Assembly (NCBI RefSeq): GCF_013618865.1
Contig: NZ_JABSOE010000018.1
Span: 1-64,000, forward strand
Direction of reading: 5' to 3'
Length of the DNA: 64,000 nt
From: Phocaeicola faecicola
Lineage (GTDB): Bacteria > Bacteroidota > Bacteroidia > Bacteroidales > Bacteroidaceae
Below are positions 25,638-33,509 of the stretch, piece by piece. Below the pieces are notes generated by a model that was given only the letters and a program-made list of their open reading frames with translations, did not search any database and was not told where the DNA came from. The position numbers were made by a program, and so were the translations under genes. Positions within the stretch are counted from its first letter, which is position 1. Every line of letters begins with the position of its first letter.

Positions 25638-28600
25638 TCATTTCTGTGTATTACGTTTGCGGCGGATGACCACTACCAGTCCGATGAGCACACCGACAAT
25701 TACGATGGCTACGATACCGTTGTTCAGCATCTGGGTTTCTGCCTCGGCCTGTGAGGTACGCATCTCTTCTTTTTTCATGACCATGCCTTTGTCGCCGGCC
25801 TCACTGACGGCTTCGCGCACCTCATTGATTTTGCTCTCGTACCGGGCCGCTTCCTCAGGCTGGGTGCGGGCTGCAATAAATTCGCGCAGCTTGGCGTTGT
25901 CGCATACAAAGCCCGAACATCCCGGATTGTACTTGTTGACCAGTTCCGTATGCAGGGCAGCTACCTCCTTCAACTGCGATTCACTGGCTTTCCACATGCC
26001 TTTCCGGGCAGTTTCCATCATGACGGCAGTAATCTCCTGCAAGGCTGCCGGATTCGCTTCCTCGAAGAAATCCTTCATGCCCAGGTGGAACTTATCCTTT
26101 ACGTAGACTTCGAAGATTTCATTCCACATCCGGTTGTCGATGGCTTTGGGCTTCATGACATTCCAGCCATAGGTATTGCGGATGATATCGGCCAGACCGC
26201 TGGCTGAGGTGGCTTCTCCCTTCATCTTCTCGCGGAGATAGTTCGGATTGAAGAGGGTGGTACGGCTTTCCACACCGATGGCCTCCTTGACCTCCTGCAT
26301 CCGCACGTGATTGCGGTTGCGGTAGTCGCTCAGGTAAGCATCCGGATCCTTTCCGGTGACGTTGCGGACCGCCAGGTTCATTCCACCCATGAATTCATAA
26401 ACATGGTCCAGGCTGAGTGCTCCCCAGGTATTGCTCTGACGGGGCTGGATGACGGCATCCGTGCGAGTCAGCGCAGCCTCGAATACCGACTTGCGGAAAG
26501 TCTCCCAGCTTTTCTCACTGCCGTAATACGCTCCCATATTGTTCAGGTAGGTTGCAGCGATTTCCTTTTCACTTTCCCAGCGGTCGCCCGATCCTACCAT
26601 ACCGGTGATGCCGGTACCATAATTGCCGTTCATGCCTCCGAATACCCTGTAGGTAGCCATTTCCCGCGCATCCTTAGGCGTAAGTCCTTTTTCAATCAGG
26701 ACCCTTTCGGTTTCCACCACTCCGGCAGCCACCTGGTTCTCGTACGTATCGTCCTTGGCATTGGCTGCCATTTCCACAGCGCGGCTGATGAGGAACAGGC
26801 GGGAAGCAGCCAGGTCTCTCAACTGTCCGCTGGTCTGTACCACTACGTCTATACGCGGACGGCCCAGTTCCTTGGAAGGAATCAGACGGATGTCATTGAC
26901 ACGTCCGAACGCATCCCGGATCGGTTCCACTCCCAGCATATACAGGATCTGAGCCACCGTAGCTCCTTCGGTTTCAATGAATTCCCCGCTCCACAGGGTA
27001 TAGCTCACCTTCCGTGGAATGGAGTCGTTATGCCGTTTCCGGTACATCTCGATGGTATGGTTGGCCAGACGGACACCCTTCTCCCAGGCTGCCTCCGATG
27101 GGGTAGCCTCCGCATTGATGGAATACAGGTTGCGTCCGGTAGGCAGGGTGTTGGGATTGGCTATCGGATCTCCTCCCGGAGAAGGAGAGGTATAGCCTCC
27201 GTTCAGGGCGTTGACCAGACTTTTCAGTTCGTTTTCCGGACTTTCGAGCAGGGCGTTGCGGTAATGGATGACATTCTTGACCGTACGCTCGATTTCCATG
27301 ATGGCCGCAGCCTTTTGTTTCTGCTCCTTGGTATATTCCTTTTTCTTCATCATGGCCATCATGTCTGCCATGCCTTTCGGATGTCCTTGGCTTTTTTCAT
27401 CTGCCTGTGATGAGGCTTCGGGACGGCTTCCACCCATTTCTGCCATCTGCCGCATCATCTCCATCATCCCTTCCGGGTTTTTCTGTGAACGGGTTATTTC
27501 ACGTGCCTCGTTCAACTCTTCGGTACTGATACCTGCCAGCCGGCATATCCGGTTGTCGGTTGCCTCCGATGGATTTGCCAGCAATTGCCTTACCGTTTCC
27601 TTGGCAGGTGTGAGGTATCGCTGTGTGAAAAGGGTCCGGTGCTTTTCAGTCATCGGATCAGCCTTTCCCCTCCATTTGTCGAGCGCCAGCAGACTGAAGG
27701 CAATGGGTTCGGCCGTCATGGCATATACGCTGGATTCAATACGCTCCTTCTCATAAGGCACTCCCAGCGTATACAGTTGGCCGGTTATCTTTTCATTGGC
27801 CAGTTCCTCGGCGAAACTTTCAATCCGGGCCACTTCCTCTTCCGTATAAGGGCGGGTCGGCAGACTGTCCAGTTCCAGTTCCCGGTGCATGCCCAGTGCC
27901 ACAGCCAGACGTTTTACCGCCAGTGAAGCACGGTCGAGCCGAGTTTCGTTGCGTGACTCTTCTCCCAGCAGATTGTTGTAGTTTTTGATGGCCTCGTTCA
28001 GTTCACGATAAATCCCCCTTACATTACTTTCCATGAAAGGCGGAGTAAGGTACGACTGCAGTCCGGCATACGACCGGCGTTTGGCGATAATGCCTTCTCC
28101 CACATTGCCGATGGAGTAGATGTAGAAATGCGGAAGTGCCCCCACCAGCCGGTCGGGCCATTCCAGACTCGACAAAGCCACCTGTTTTTTAGGGGTAAAT
28201 TCCAGACTTCCGTGCGTACCGAAATGAATCAGTGCATCTGCCTGAAAACCGTACTGTGTCCACAGGTAGGAGGCAATGTAGGGATGTGGAGGAGCCGCAT
28301 TGGTCCCGTGTACCATCTGGAACGAGTTGGAACCGGTACCGGCTGCATTTTGAGGCAAGAGTACCACGTTGCCGAAAGAGATGCGTGCCACTCCCAGTCG
28401 GCCGTCTTCCGTAGCCATGTAATTCCCCGGAAACTCTCCGTGGGCTGCCACTACTTCTGCGTATTTTTCAGGACGGAGACTTTGTCCGACCCACTGCTCA
28501 TACTGTTCTTTGGTAATCAGTTCAGGGTTCCCTTCTTTCATGAAGCGGTCGGAAGCCCCTTCGGCATACAGATTGAATACGGCTCCCTGTGCCTGAATGA

Positions 28601-29843
28601 GTTTGCCGAGTTCCTGGCTGCTGGCCGGCAGATGGTCTACCTTGTATCCTTCCTTTTTCAGGCGGACAAGCAGGTTGTACAGTGAAGGAACCACTTCCAT
28701 GCCCGAGGCAGTCAGCGCATTCTGTCCGGGACCTTTATAATAATAAATGGCAATCCGCTTTTCCGAATTCGGCTTGCTCTTCAGGCGGATATAATTATTG
28801 ACAGTCTGCACGAAGGTTTCCAGTCGCTCCGGAATGGCATAGGCACGCTGCAGTCCTTCTTCGTCGATATAATGACCGAAGAGGGCGAAAGGACGGATGG
28901 CTCCGTCAATTTCCGGAGTAACCACACTCTGCGACAGGAATCCGCCGTTCATGCCCATGTCATCCTTCTCCCAGTCTGCAACCAGGCGGTTCACATTCAG
29001 CGGAGAGAACAAAGGAATGTTCTGCTGATTCAGATAGTCTACGATGTAGTCTCCCATCCGGCCGTGTGCCATGTTGATGACGGCAGAGGGGGCAACTGAA
29101 TCAATCTGGTGGAACTGGATGAACATGCGCATGTTCCGCACCGGATAAACCCGGTTTCCTGTTTCTTCCAACTTCCGTATCAGGTCGGCCGGTTCTCCCA
29201 TCTGTCCGGTCAGTACGATACGCGGAGCATCTTCCTTCCAGAGTCCCTGTTTTTTCAGAAAGTCGTCGTATTCACGCACCGTATTGAACCCCAGCACTTC
29301 GTCTTCCGGATGTGCAGGATCGGCATGATAAAGCATTTCACTGGAAGCCTCGACTACCGCTTCCGGCTCGGGAATGGAAATGATTTTCCGGTCGATGTAT
29401 TTGCGCACGTAATTCAGCATGCTCTGATAGTTCCGTCTTCCTCCGTTTCCCAGGTAATCCCGCAAAACTGTATTGGCCACAGAATCCACCGAGCAGATAT
29501 TGTTGGCCGGATTGGTGGCTGCAGTCGTCAGTACCGGCAGGTTCCGCGTGGCTGCCTGCTCGATTCTTTCCCTTTGCTCTTCCGTAATCCGGAGCCCCAT
29601 CCCATTGATGAAAATCATGTCATATTTCTCCAGGTTATCAAGTTGGTCGGTCGTTATTTCCGCAATCCGGATGAACGGATTGTGGTTTGCCTTTGCAATC
29701 TCTCCCAGATTGATCACCTGATAATTGAGGAATCCTATTTTCGTTGTACCGAACCAGAGGTTCCAGGCTCCGGCCAGTGAGAAGGCCAGGACAATCAGTC
29801 CTCCGGCCAGACTCAGATACTTTTTTCTTTTTCTTTTTGTCAT
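25638..29843 (-). CDS. hmuS: HmuS, CobN-like membrane-anchored chelatase-fold protein (probable haem iron-removal enzyme)
   Basis: A 1401-residue protein of the CobN/BchH chelatase superfamily. It has an N-terminal anchor (about 10-28, LSLAGGLIVLAFSLAG), a very large soluble domain and a second membrane helix at the C terminus (GIVAIVIVGVLIGLVVV) followed by RRKR. CobN core motifs are present, such as HFGTHGSLEFTPKK (about 543) and SIGNVGEGIIAKRRS. No CobS/CobT-type ATPase genes lie nearby, as expected for hmu operons. I recall reports that Bacteroides HmuS removes iron from haem anaerobically. I chose the ATG at 29843 because the upstream in-frame start at 29921 overlaps hmuR and adds no anchor-like sequence. 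Annotation pipelines often call this cobaltochelatase, which is misleading here. Confidence 0.88.
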   Translation of the reverse strand: MTKRKRKKYLSLAGGLIVLAFSLAGAWNLWFGTTKIGFLNYQVINLGEIAKANHNPFIRIAEITTDQLDNLEKYDMIFINGMGLRITEEQRERIEQAATRNLPVLTTAATNPANNICSVDSVANTVLRDYLGNGGRRNYQSMLNYVRKYIDRKIISIPEPEAVVEASSEMLYHADPAHPEDEVLGFNTVREYDDFLKKQGLWKEDAPRIVLTGQMGEPADLIRKLEETGNRVYPVRNMRMFIQFHQIDSVAPSAVINMAHGRMGDYIVDYLNQQNIPLFSPLNVNRLVADWEKDDMGMNGGFLSQSVVTPEIDGAIRPFALFGHYIDEEGLQRAYAIPERLETFVQTVNNYIRLKSKPNSEKRIAIYYYKGPGQNALTASGMEVVPSLYNLLVRLKKEGYKVDHLPASSQELGKLIQAQGAVFNLYAEGASDRFMKEGNPELITKEQYEQWVGQSLRPEKYAEVVAAHGEFPGNYMATEDGRLGVARISFGNVVLLPQNAAGTGSNSFQMVHGTNAAPPHPYIASYLWTQYGFQADALIHFGTHGSLEFTPKKQVALSSLEWPDRLVGALPHFYIYSIGNVGEGIIAKRRSYAGLQSYLTPPFMESNVRGIYRELNEAIKNYNNLLGEESRNETRLDRASLAVKRLAVALGMHRELELDSLPTRPYTEEEVARIESFAEELANEKITGQLYTLGVPYEKERIESSVYAMTAEPIAFSLLALDKWRGKADPMTEKHRTLFTQRYLTPAKETVRQLLANPSEATDNRICRLAGISTEELNEAREITRSQKNPEGMMEMMRQMAEMGGSRPEASSQADEKSQGHPKGMADMMAMMKKKEYTKEQKQKAAAIMEIERTVKNVIHYRNALLESPENELKSLVNALNGGYTSPSPGGDPIANPNTLPTGRNLYSINAEATPSEAAWEKGVRLANHTIEMYRKRHNDSIPRKVSYTLWSGEFIETEGATVAQILYMLGVEPIRDAFGRVNDIRLIPSKELGRPRIDVVVQTSGQLRDLAASRLFLISRAVEMAANAKDDTYENQVAAGVVETERVLIEKGLTPKDAREMATYRVFGGMNGNYGTGITGMVGSGDRWESEKEIAATYLNNMGAYYGSEKSWETFRKSVFEAALTRTDAVIQPRQSNTWGALSLDHVYEFMGGMNLAVRNVTGKDPDAYLSDYRNRNHVRMQEVKEAIGVESRTTLFNPNYLREKMKGEATSASGLADIIRNTYGWNVMKPKAIDNRMWNEIFEVYVKDKFHLGMKDFFEEANPAALQEITAVMMETARKGMWKASESQLKEVAALHTELVNKYNPGCSGFVCDNAKLREFIAARTQPEEAARYESKINEVREAVSEAGDKGMVMKKEEMRTSQAEAETQMLNNGIVAIVIVGVLIGLVVVIRRKRNTQK

Positions 29844-29908
29844 ACTCTTTATGGTTATAGTCTTTATATGCGTTAGTTGAATGTGTCCGTTTTTACTCCC
29901 GTCTGCAG

Positions 29909-32116
29909 TTACAGTTTCCACATGTCGGTCAGGTTAATCTGGAGGGTTCCTACCAGACTGATTCCTCTTTGTGGCACCTGTATGGAACTGTCGGCTGCCT
30001 TGTCTTTGTGGTTCAGGAGGTTGTCGATACCTAGATTTAGGGATATTCCCCGAGGCAGAGTAGCCCCCATGTTCAGTGAACATACCAGACGCGGGTCGAA
30101 GGAGAACAGGGTATAGTCATCTTTCGTAGAACTGAAAGAATAGGTTTCCAGTCGGGAATACCATTGTCCGTTCAAAGAGCAGTTGATACCCACTTGACCG
30201 AATTTCCGATGGTACATGGCATTGAATGTCACGCTGTGCGGCCGTACAAACGAAGTGTTCTTTCCATCGATTTCCTGATAGTCATCTGTATAGGCATAGG
30301 AACCTGTCAGTACGATACCCTGTCCGAAACTGTAGCGTACGATGCTTTCAATTCCGGTAGTCCGGCTTCGGTCGGCATTCTCGTAACGCTGGTTTCTGGT
30401 TCCGTCATTGAGTGGCAGCAACGCAATCTTGTGATGGAAACGGTTGTGTGAGGCAGACACCGATACGTTCAATCCTCCTTGGGTGAATTCGGCGGAAAGC
30501 GAATACTGATGACTGGTTTCCGGTTGCAGGTCGGGATTACCGTAAAGCATCATGATACCCAGTCCTCCCATATCGTATTCCTGATACAGCTCTTTCAGGG
30601 AAGGAGAGCGGAATCCCTGTGAGTAACCACCGCGGAGAGTAAGCCATGGAGCAGGATGCCACAGGGCCGACAACTTCGGGGTGAGGTGCAGGTGATATTT
30701 TTCATGATAATCACTGCGGAGTCCGATAATCAGATTCAGTTGCTCGTGGAGCTGCCAGTCCTCCTGTATGTAAAAGCTATACGCCTTGTTGGCTACATGC
30801 GAACTGTCTTTCAGCATATAATGCTTGAGATACTCCATGTTTCCTTCGAATCCGATGCTGACCGTATGATTCCCGAATTTTCCCGTATAATCCAGTCGTG
30901 GAGTCTGGGTAATGTTCCGGTAATCGGTACTCCGCTTGTCGCTTTTCAGATAATCCTTATCCTTTTTGTAATTATCGTATGTATAAGATAAAGTCAGTTG
31001 CTGTCCTTCTCTGGGAAGGTACTTGATTTTCCCTCCGACTGAATAATCGATGAAATAATCCTGATACAGCTTGCCGGCCATGAGGTCACGCTGGTTGTGA
31101 TAGAAACTGCCTTTCAGGTCGACACTCAGGTGTTCGTTGCAGGTATATCCCAGTTTCTGCGAGACATTCCAGATATTGTATCCGTAGACGGTAGAAGACC
31201 GTACTCCTCCCGTCTCACTGCTTTCACCGCCGTCTTCGATGCAGTAAGTATCCCGTTGGCGCCACGTGAGACTGGTGTATGAAGTGAGGCGGTTTTTCCG
31301 GGCTCCTGCAGATACCGTATATTTCTGTCCGTCGGTTCCTGCATACCGGGCACTCAGGTTGCCGGTAAAGGGGCGGTCGGCAGTCTTGGTGATAATGTTG
31401 ATTACCCCGCCGAGGGCGTTGGAGCCATACAGGGTAGACTGTGAACCTTTTATGACTTCAATACGCTCGATGTCATCTATATTGAACCGGGTGAAATCTA
31501 CATTGTGATCGGCCCCCTCACCGCTGACCCGTTCTCCGTCGATAAGGAAAAGAATGTATTCTCCTCCCATTCCCTGATAGGTGATTTCCGGCAACTGGCT
31601 CATGGAGTTGTACCCGATCTGCAGTCCGGGCAATTCGTACTGGAGCAGGTTTTCAATGCTCATGGGATTCAGTGCCTGTATCTCTTTTTGCGTAATGATG
31701 CGGGTCAGTACGGGAACTTCCTTCAAGGGCTTTTCGATGAAGGTTCCGGTAACCACTACTTCATTCAACTGGTTGGATGAAGGCTGCAACCGGATATACA
31801 AAGGAGCTGGAGACAGAGAAGGAGTAATGGTGATTTCTTGTGGCTGGTATCCGACGAAGGAAACATTGAGGGTGCGTTGGGTAGTGTTTTCCATTCGTAT
31901 GATGAACTCTCCCTGGCTGTCGCTTCCTGCGCCGAAGGTGGTTCCAAGCACTTTTACGGAAGCCCCGGGTAGCGGAGCATTGTGTTCATCGGTAATGATT
32001 CCTTTTATGATATACGGGTAGCTTGCTTCTCTGCCGCCTTTTTCCGGAACATTACCCCTGGCGATGACAGCTATCATCAGCAGGGGTATGCAAAAGATAA
32101 AAAGTATTTTTCTCAT
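29909..32116 (-). CDS. hmuR: HmuR-like haem TonB-dependent receptor
   Basis: A 735-residue outer-membrane receptor. It has a signal peptide (about 1-21), a carboxypeptidase-D-like domain (about 37-115, IIKGIITDEHNAPLPGASV), a TonB box region near LNEVVVTGT, and a plug (about 135-250) with GSQSTLYGSNALGGVINII. The barrel contains the haem-receptor signature GFRSPSLKELY together with NPDL (about 505-535), equivalent to the FRAP/NPDL motifs of haem receptors. It lies 5 bases downstream of the hmuY gene. It passes haem delivered by the HmuY-like lipoprotein into the periplasm. Confidence 0.92.
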   Translation of the reverse strand: MRKILFIFCIPLLMIAVIARGNVPEKGGREASYPYIIKGIITDEHNAPLPGASVKVLGTTFGAGSDSQGEFIIRMENTTQRTLNVSFVGYQPQEITITPSLSPAPLYIRLQPSSNQLNEVVVTGTFIEKPLKEVPVLTRIITQKEIQALNPMSIENLLQYELPGLQIGYNSMSQLPEITYQGMGGEYILFLIDGERVSGEGADHNVDFTRFNIDDIERIEVIKGSQSTLYGSNALGGVINIITKTADRPFTGNLSARYAGTDGQKYTVSAGARKNRLTSYTSLTWRQRDTYCIEDGGESSETGGVRSSTVYGYNIWNVSQKLGYTCNEHLSVDLKGSFYHNQRDLMAGKLYQDYFIDYSVGGKIKYLPREGQQLTLSYTYDNYKKDKDYLKSDKRSTDYRNITQTPRLDYTGKFGNHTVSIGFEGNMEYLKHYMLKDSSHVANKAYSFYIQEDWQLHEQLNLIIGLRSDYHEKYHLHLTPKLSALWHPAPWLTLRGGYSQGFRSPSLKELYQEYDMGGLGIMMLYGNPDLQPETSHQYSLSAEFTQGGLNVSVSASHNRFHHKIALLPLNDGTRNQRYENADRSRTTGIESIVRYSFGQGIVLTGSYAYTDDYQEIDGKNTSFVRPHSVTFNAMYHRKFGQVGINCSLNGQWYSRLETYSFSSTKDDYTLFSFDPRLVCSLNMGATLPRGISLNLGIDNLLNHKDKAADSSIQVPQRGISLVGTLQINLTDMWKL

Positions 32117-32121
32117 TGGGC

Positions 32122-32790
32122 TTATTTCATTGGATAATGTTCGTAAGAGAATGTGAGATAGCCGCTTTTGTTGGTCTCGGTGTTACCGGCTGCGGTAAAC
32201 TGCAGTTTGCTCCAGCTGCCGTCTTTGTTTTTGAGTACGTATACATGGTTGTTCGGGGTGTAAATGACCGGAGGCATGGCACCCGTTTCCTTTTTGGTGA
32301 CCCAGTTGCATAAGGTGCGGTTGATGGTGGCTGTACGGGCATAACCTACATTTCCTTCCATCATTTTTGACATATCGGTAATAATGGGGAACTCCTTGTC
32401 TTCATGGGTGATGGATTCATCTGCCACATAAGTGCCGGCCGGCAGTGAGGAAACCGCGTTCATGTCGGTAGTCTGGGTGTCCAGCACTTCTCCGCCGTTG
32501 GTCCTGATTTCATAGCGGTGCACAGCGATGTGCCAGTCAATGTCTATTTCCGGCTGGGCTTTCGCAGGAACGGTTGTACCGTCGGTATATATCCATTCAC
32601 TGCAATCATCATACTGTTTGTGTTCCCCGGTATTCAGATTGATATAAGTCCATTTTCCATAATTGGTCACATCAAGGTTTTCTACCGATTTTCGTTCTGC
32701 CGGTATAAGAGTTTCCGGACCGTCGTTCTTACTGCATGCAGTAAAGCACAACGCAACAGCGACTGCTGCAAGTACATGATTTGCTTTCAT
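32122..32790 (-). CDS. hmuY: HmuY-like haem-binding lipoprotein (haemophore)
   Basis: A 222-residue surface lipoprotein. The signal peptide ends at LCFTAC (Cys19) and is followed by SKNDG. The HmuY fold signature WHIAVHRYEIRTNGG is at about 86-100. Porphyromonas HmuY binds haem with two histidines, whereas homologues from Tannerella and Phocaeicola use two methionines. Here methionines stand at 140, 143, 144 and 172 (ITDMSKMMEG and GAMPPVIY), while histidines at the corresponding places are lacking, so a Met-Met haem site is predicted. First gene of the haem region, with a promoter 45 bases upstream. Confidence 0.92.
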   Translation of the reverse strand: MKANHVLAAVAVALCFTACSKNDGPETLIPAERKSVENLDVTNYGKWTYINLNTGEHKQYDDCSEWIYTDGTTVPAKAQPEIDIDWHIAVHRYEIRTNGGEVLDTQTTDMNAVSSLPAGTYVADESITHEDKEFPIITDMSKMMEGNVGYARTATINRTLCNWVTKKETGAMPPVIYTPNNHVYVLKNKDGSWSKLQFTAAGNTETNKSGYLTFSYEHYPMK

Positions 32791-32834
32791 TGAAAAGTAT
32801 TTTTAAAAGGTTTGTTAATGTTTGTTTTTCTTTG

Positions 32835-32866
32835 CAAAGGTATGGAGTGGGGTAAAGCAGGGCAAT
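32835..32866 (-). promoter_or_regulatory. Promoter of the hmu operon
   Basis: On the minus strand, ATTG (plus 32863-32866), a 20-base spacer and TACCTTTG (plus 32835-32842) give a good Bacteroidales promoter. The implied leader before hmuY is about 38 bases. No clear Fur-box palindrome was recognised beside it. Confidence 0.7.
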
Positions 32867-32945
32867 ACCTAAAAATTGGTATTTGTGTATCTGAGAGTTA
32901 CGCTTGAAAAGATGCTGAAAATTTTACCATCTCAATGAATTTTCG

Positions 32946-32953
32946 TATTTTTG
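32946..32953 (+). promoter_or_regulatory. -7 box just upstream of the His-rich gene
   Basis: TATTTTTG fits TAnnTTTG; the -33 position holds TTTT. The first ATG (32961) is only 8 bases past the box, so the transcript would be almost leaderless, or translation starts at a later ATG such as 33003. Confidence 0.45.
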
Positions 32954-32960
32954 CCAACCG

Positions 32961-33314
32961 ATGATGTTGAAGCAAGTCCGTACATATTTTCGCGTGTGGG
33001 CAATGGGACTCCTGAGTCTGTTTGCCATCTATTATGCAAGCATAACGTTGTTTGCACACGTGCACGTGATCAATGGCGTGATGTTGGTTCACTCCCATCC
33101 TTTCAAGAAGGCACACACTCATACCGAAGGCCAGCTGCTGGTATTGCAGACTTTTTCGGTATTCGGTTCTCTGGAACCCGAAACGCTGGAGCTTGCACAT
33201 GTGTCACTTCCTCTTTTATATTCGCTGGATGAGGCATGGACTGCACAGCAGGTATCCACTGGTCTGGTCGGGACCATCAGTCTGCGTGCCCCTCCCGTCT
33301 CTTTTCTTATTTGA
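32961..33314 (+). CDS. Small exported histidine-rich protein (three HxH motifs), probable metal binding
   Basis: A 117-residue protein with one N-terminal hydrophobic segment (about 14-32) that acts as signal or anchor. Three HxH pairs follow within 22 residues: H33-V-H35, H44-S-H46 and H52-T-H54, plus H80. I do not recognise a named family. The histidine cluster directly after the membrane segment suggests binding of zinc, copper or nickel, or of haem, on the periplasmic side. It precedes a TonB receptor gene by 195 bases on the same strand and faces away from hmuY. The start codon is uncertain (ATG at 32961, 32964 or 33003). Gene reality is supported by codon frame, signal segment and position. 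Confidence 0.7.
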   Translation: MMLKQVRTYFRVWAMGLLSLFAIYYASITLFAHVHVINGVMLVHSHPFKKAHTHTEGQLLVLQTFSVFGSLEPETLELAHVSLPLLYSLDEAWTAQQVSTGLVGTISLRAPPVSFLI

Positions 33315-33509
33315 TAAAAGTTTGTTTTATAGGTCGTTCCTGATGGCAGGCAATGACCAGATGTCGTATTCCGATTAATCCGCAGGTCAACCGGCGGATT
33401 GAGGTATGGTTTGTTTAAGGTATCAGGAAATGATGCCAGACACTGTCATGGCTGTTCTGGAAATAAAGGAATACGCTGTATTATTATTTATAAAATCAGA
33501 TAATTAAAG
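33315..33509 (+). promoter_or_regulatory. Possibly structured leader before the TonB receptor gene
   Basis: A 195-base gap with several small inverted repeats: AATCCGC (33377-33383) with GCGGATT (33394-33400), and CCAGA (33436-33440) with TCTGG (33456-33460). No terminator-like T run and no clean promoter was found. Known cobalamin or TPP riboswitch core sequences were looked for and not recognised. It may be a metal-responsive leader or only spacer. Confidence 0.35.

Noticed and set aside
29844-29921. Longer N terminus for HmuS
   Set aside because: It overlaps hmuR and adds 26 residues without membrane or fold character; the ATG at 29843 starts directly before the basic residues and anchor helix.
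33315-33509. Cobalamin or TPP riboswitch before the TonB receptor gene
   Set aside because: The conserved cores of these riboswitches were not recognised; only generic small hairpins are present.
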